From assembly GCA_964419225.1 (NCBI GenBank), contig CAYQPF010000200.1, positions 1 to 7,682 of the forward strand: DNA of 7,682 nucleotides, given 5' to 3'. The position numbers and the translations under genes are program-made. Of this stretch, positions 7,309 through 7,682 are shown piece by piece. Every line of letters begins with the position of its first letter. Positions within the stretch are counted from its first letter, which is position 1. Origin of the DNA: CAYQPF01 sp964419225 (GTDB lineage: Bacteria; Cloacimonadota; Cloacimonadia; Cloacimonadales; CAYQPF01). The notes under the pieces are model-generated. The model ran no database searches, was not told the origin of the DNA, and saw only the letters and a list, made by a program, of their open reading frames with translations.

Positions 7309-7351
7309 CTCTTATCACTTTCTTAGCTAACTTTGAGTTTTTATGATATAT

Positions 7352-7397
7352 CGTCAAGAGATTTTTTGCGTTTTTTTGAGTTTTTTTTCTTTCTTTT
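7352..7397 (-). promoter_or_regulatory. TTGACG box preceded by phased A-tracts (possible upstream promoter or bent DNA)
   Basis: On the gene strand, A-runs at 7394-7397, 7381-7388, 7371-7377 and 7362-7367 have centres about 10 bp apart, then TTGACG follows at 7357-7352. Phased A-tracts bend DNA, and A-rich DNA just upstream of a -35 box can act as an UP element. No good -10 hexamer is found at 16-19 bp spacing, so a promoter here is uncertain. The tracts themselves are plain in the sequence. Confidence 0.3.
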
Positions 7398-7514
7398 GCG
7401 TAGATAAAGGTTTATACTTTACTAATTCAGGCTTTTCTATATGCATATCCTGTTATAACTTACAATTTTATCAGTTTTTTCCTCAGAATATCATCCTAAT
7501 TTATATCTTATTAC

Positions 7515-7529
7515 TTAGCAAATTGCTAA
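7515..7529. repeat. Perfect 7-bp dyad with 1-nt centre
   Basis: TTAGCAA, A, TTGCTAA form a perfect inverted repeat, followed 3 bp later by the 8-bp palindrome TTTGCAAA (7533-7540). TTTGCAAA recurs at 7654-7661, inside the upstream coding tail. A one-base centre and the absence of a following T-run make a terminator unlikely; a dimeric regulator site is possible. Confidence 0.4.
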
Positions 7530-7561
7530 CCGTTTGCAAAGATTCTCCTCAAACAAGATAA

Positions 7562-7682
7562 CTATTCGTAAAAATTATCTAAAAAAAATAGTTCCTCTAA
7601 AATCCGGTTAACCTTACTGTCATTTTCCTTAAACCCGGATTGTGCAGTAGAGGTTTGCAAACTGGGTCGAAGATCGTGAAGA
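7562..7682 (-). CDS. C-terminal tail of an unidentified upstream gene (partial)
   Basis: A frame on the gene strand is open from the window edge for 39 codons and stops at TAG (7562-7564). It reads as a hydrophilic segment rich in Ser, Thr, Gln and Lys, then an amphipathic end, VNRILEELFFLDNFYE. Base composition here is clearly richer in GC than the AT-rich DNA that begins beyond the stop, as expected at a gene end. No family is recognisable from so short a piece. The gene points the same way as mraZ but is separated from it by 350 bp, so it is probably not part of the dcw operon. The alternative is that this stretch is non-coding, for example the end of a mobile element, given the inverted repeat inside it. 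Confidence 0.4.
   Translation of the reverse strand, partial: LHDLRPSLQTSTAQSGFKENDSKVNRILEELFFLDNFYE
7594..7653. repeat. Two-block imperfect inverted repeat
   Basis: CCTCTA (7594-7599) pairs with TAGAGG (7648-7653), and AATCCGG (7601-7607) pairs with CCGGATT (7635-7641). Adjoining bases (TTAA on the left, TTAAAC on the right) extend the second block with a bulge. The gap between blocks is 1 nt in the left arm and 6 nt in the right arm; about 27 nt lie between the inner blocks. It could fold as a bulged hairpin or be a decayed repeat or element end. It lies within the partial coding tail. Confidence 0.4.

Larger units (their letters stand above)
7212..7561. other. AT-rich intergenic control region upstream of mraZ
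   Basis: About 350 bp with no convincing gene on either strand. Going from mraZ outward it holds the mraZ ribosome binding site, a possible -35 box TTGACA (7269-7274), three TTTGA boxes at 10-bp spacing (7281-7308), a second possible -35 box TTGACG (7352-7357), four A-tracts at roughly helical spacing (7362-7397), and a 7-bp dyad (7515-7529) followed by TTTGCAAA (7533-7540). Frames here translate to low-complexity Phe, Ile and Leu-rich peptides without a family resemblance. No stem followed by a T-run typical of an intrinsic terminator was found. Confidence 0.8.

Noticed and set aside
7515..7529. Intrinsic terminator of the upstream gene
   Set aside because: The stem is AT-rich, the centre is one base, and no T-run follows on the gene strand.
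7343..7561. Plus-strand open frame of 72 codons
   Set aside because: It is low complexity (Phe, Ile, Leu, Ser, Cys), arises from poly-T runs in AT-rich DNA, has no convincing Shine-Dalgarno and resembles no family.
7212..7561. Canonical TGGG-type MraZ boxes
   Set aside because: No TGGG on the gene strand was found in the intergenic region; the only nearby TGGG is on the plus strand at 7663, inside the coding tail.
1..7682. tRNA, rRNA, CRISPR array, phage or transposase genes
   Set aside because: No repeat-spacer pattern, no cloverleaf-like element and no transposase or phage motifs were noticed; almost all of the window is accounted for by dcw genes.

Overview
This window is the front part of a bacterial division and cell wall (dcw) cluster, read entirely on the minus strand. 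In transcription order it holds mraZ, rsmH (mraW), a small ftsL-type gene, a class B penicillin-binding protein (ftsI), one continuous gene encoding both MurE and MurF, and the first 143 codons of mraY, which runs off at position 1. A short open tail (7562-7682, minus) is probably the 3' end of an unrelated upstream gene. Between it and mraZ lies about 350 bp of very AT-rich DNA that should hold the operon's control region.

The organism is a bacterium of low to moderate GC. The DNPR motif of the MurE half is the signature of meso-diaminopimelate-adding enzymes, so the peptidoglycan is probably of the DAP type, as in most Gram-negative bacteria and some others. The phylum cannot be fixed from sequence alone. 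A poorly sampled diderm lineage such as Cloacimonadota is a guess, not a result.

The genes form one pathway. MurE and MurF add the third amino acid and then D-Ala-D-Ala to the UDP-MurNAc peptide. MraY transfers the product to undecaprenyl phosphate. FtsI cross-links the septal wall, with FtsL as its membrane partner. RsmH methylates 16S rRNA, and MraZ is the likely regulator of the whole operon. All junctions are nearly gapless: ATGA overlaps at mraZ/rsmH and ftsI/murEF, TAATG overlaps at rsmH/ftsL and murEF/mraY, and a 2-nt gap at ftsL/ftsI. This implies one transcript with translational coupling.

I see no new enzymatic system. The points most worth checking are three TTTGA boxes at exactly 10-bp spacing just upstream of mraZ, which look like a non-canonical MraZ operator; a MraZ whose two signature motifs are altered; the MurE-MurF fusion with no sign of an internal MurF start; phased A-tracts farther upstream; and a two-block inverted repeat inside the upstream gene tail.
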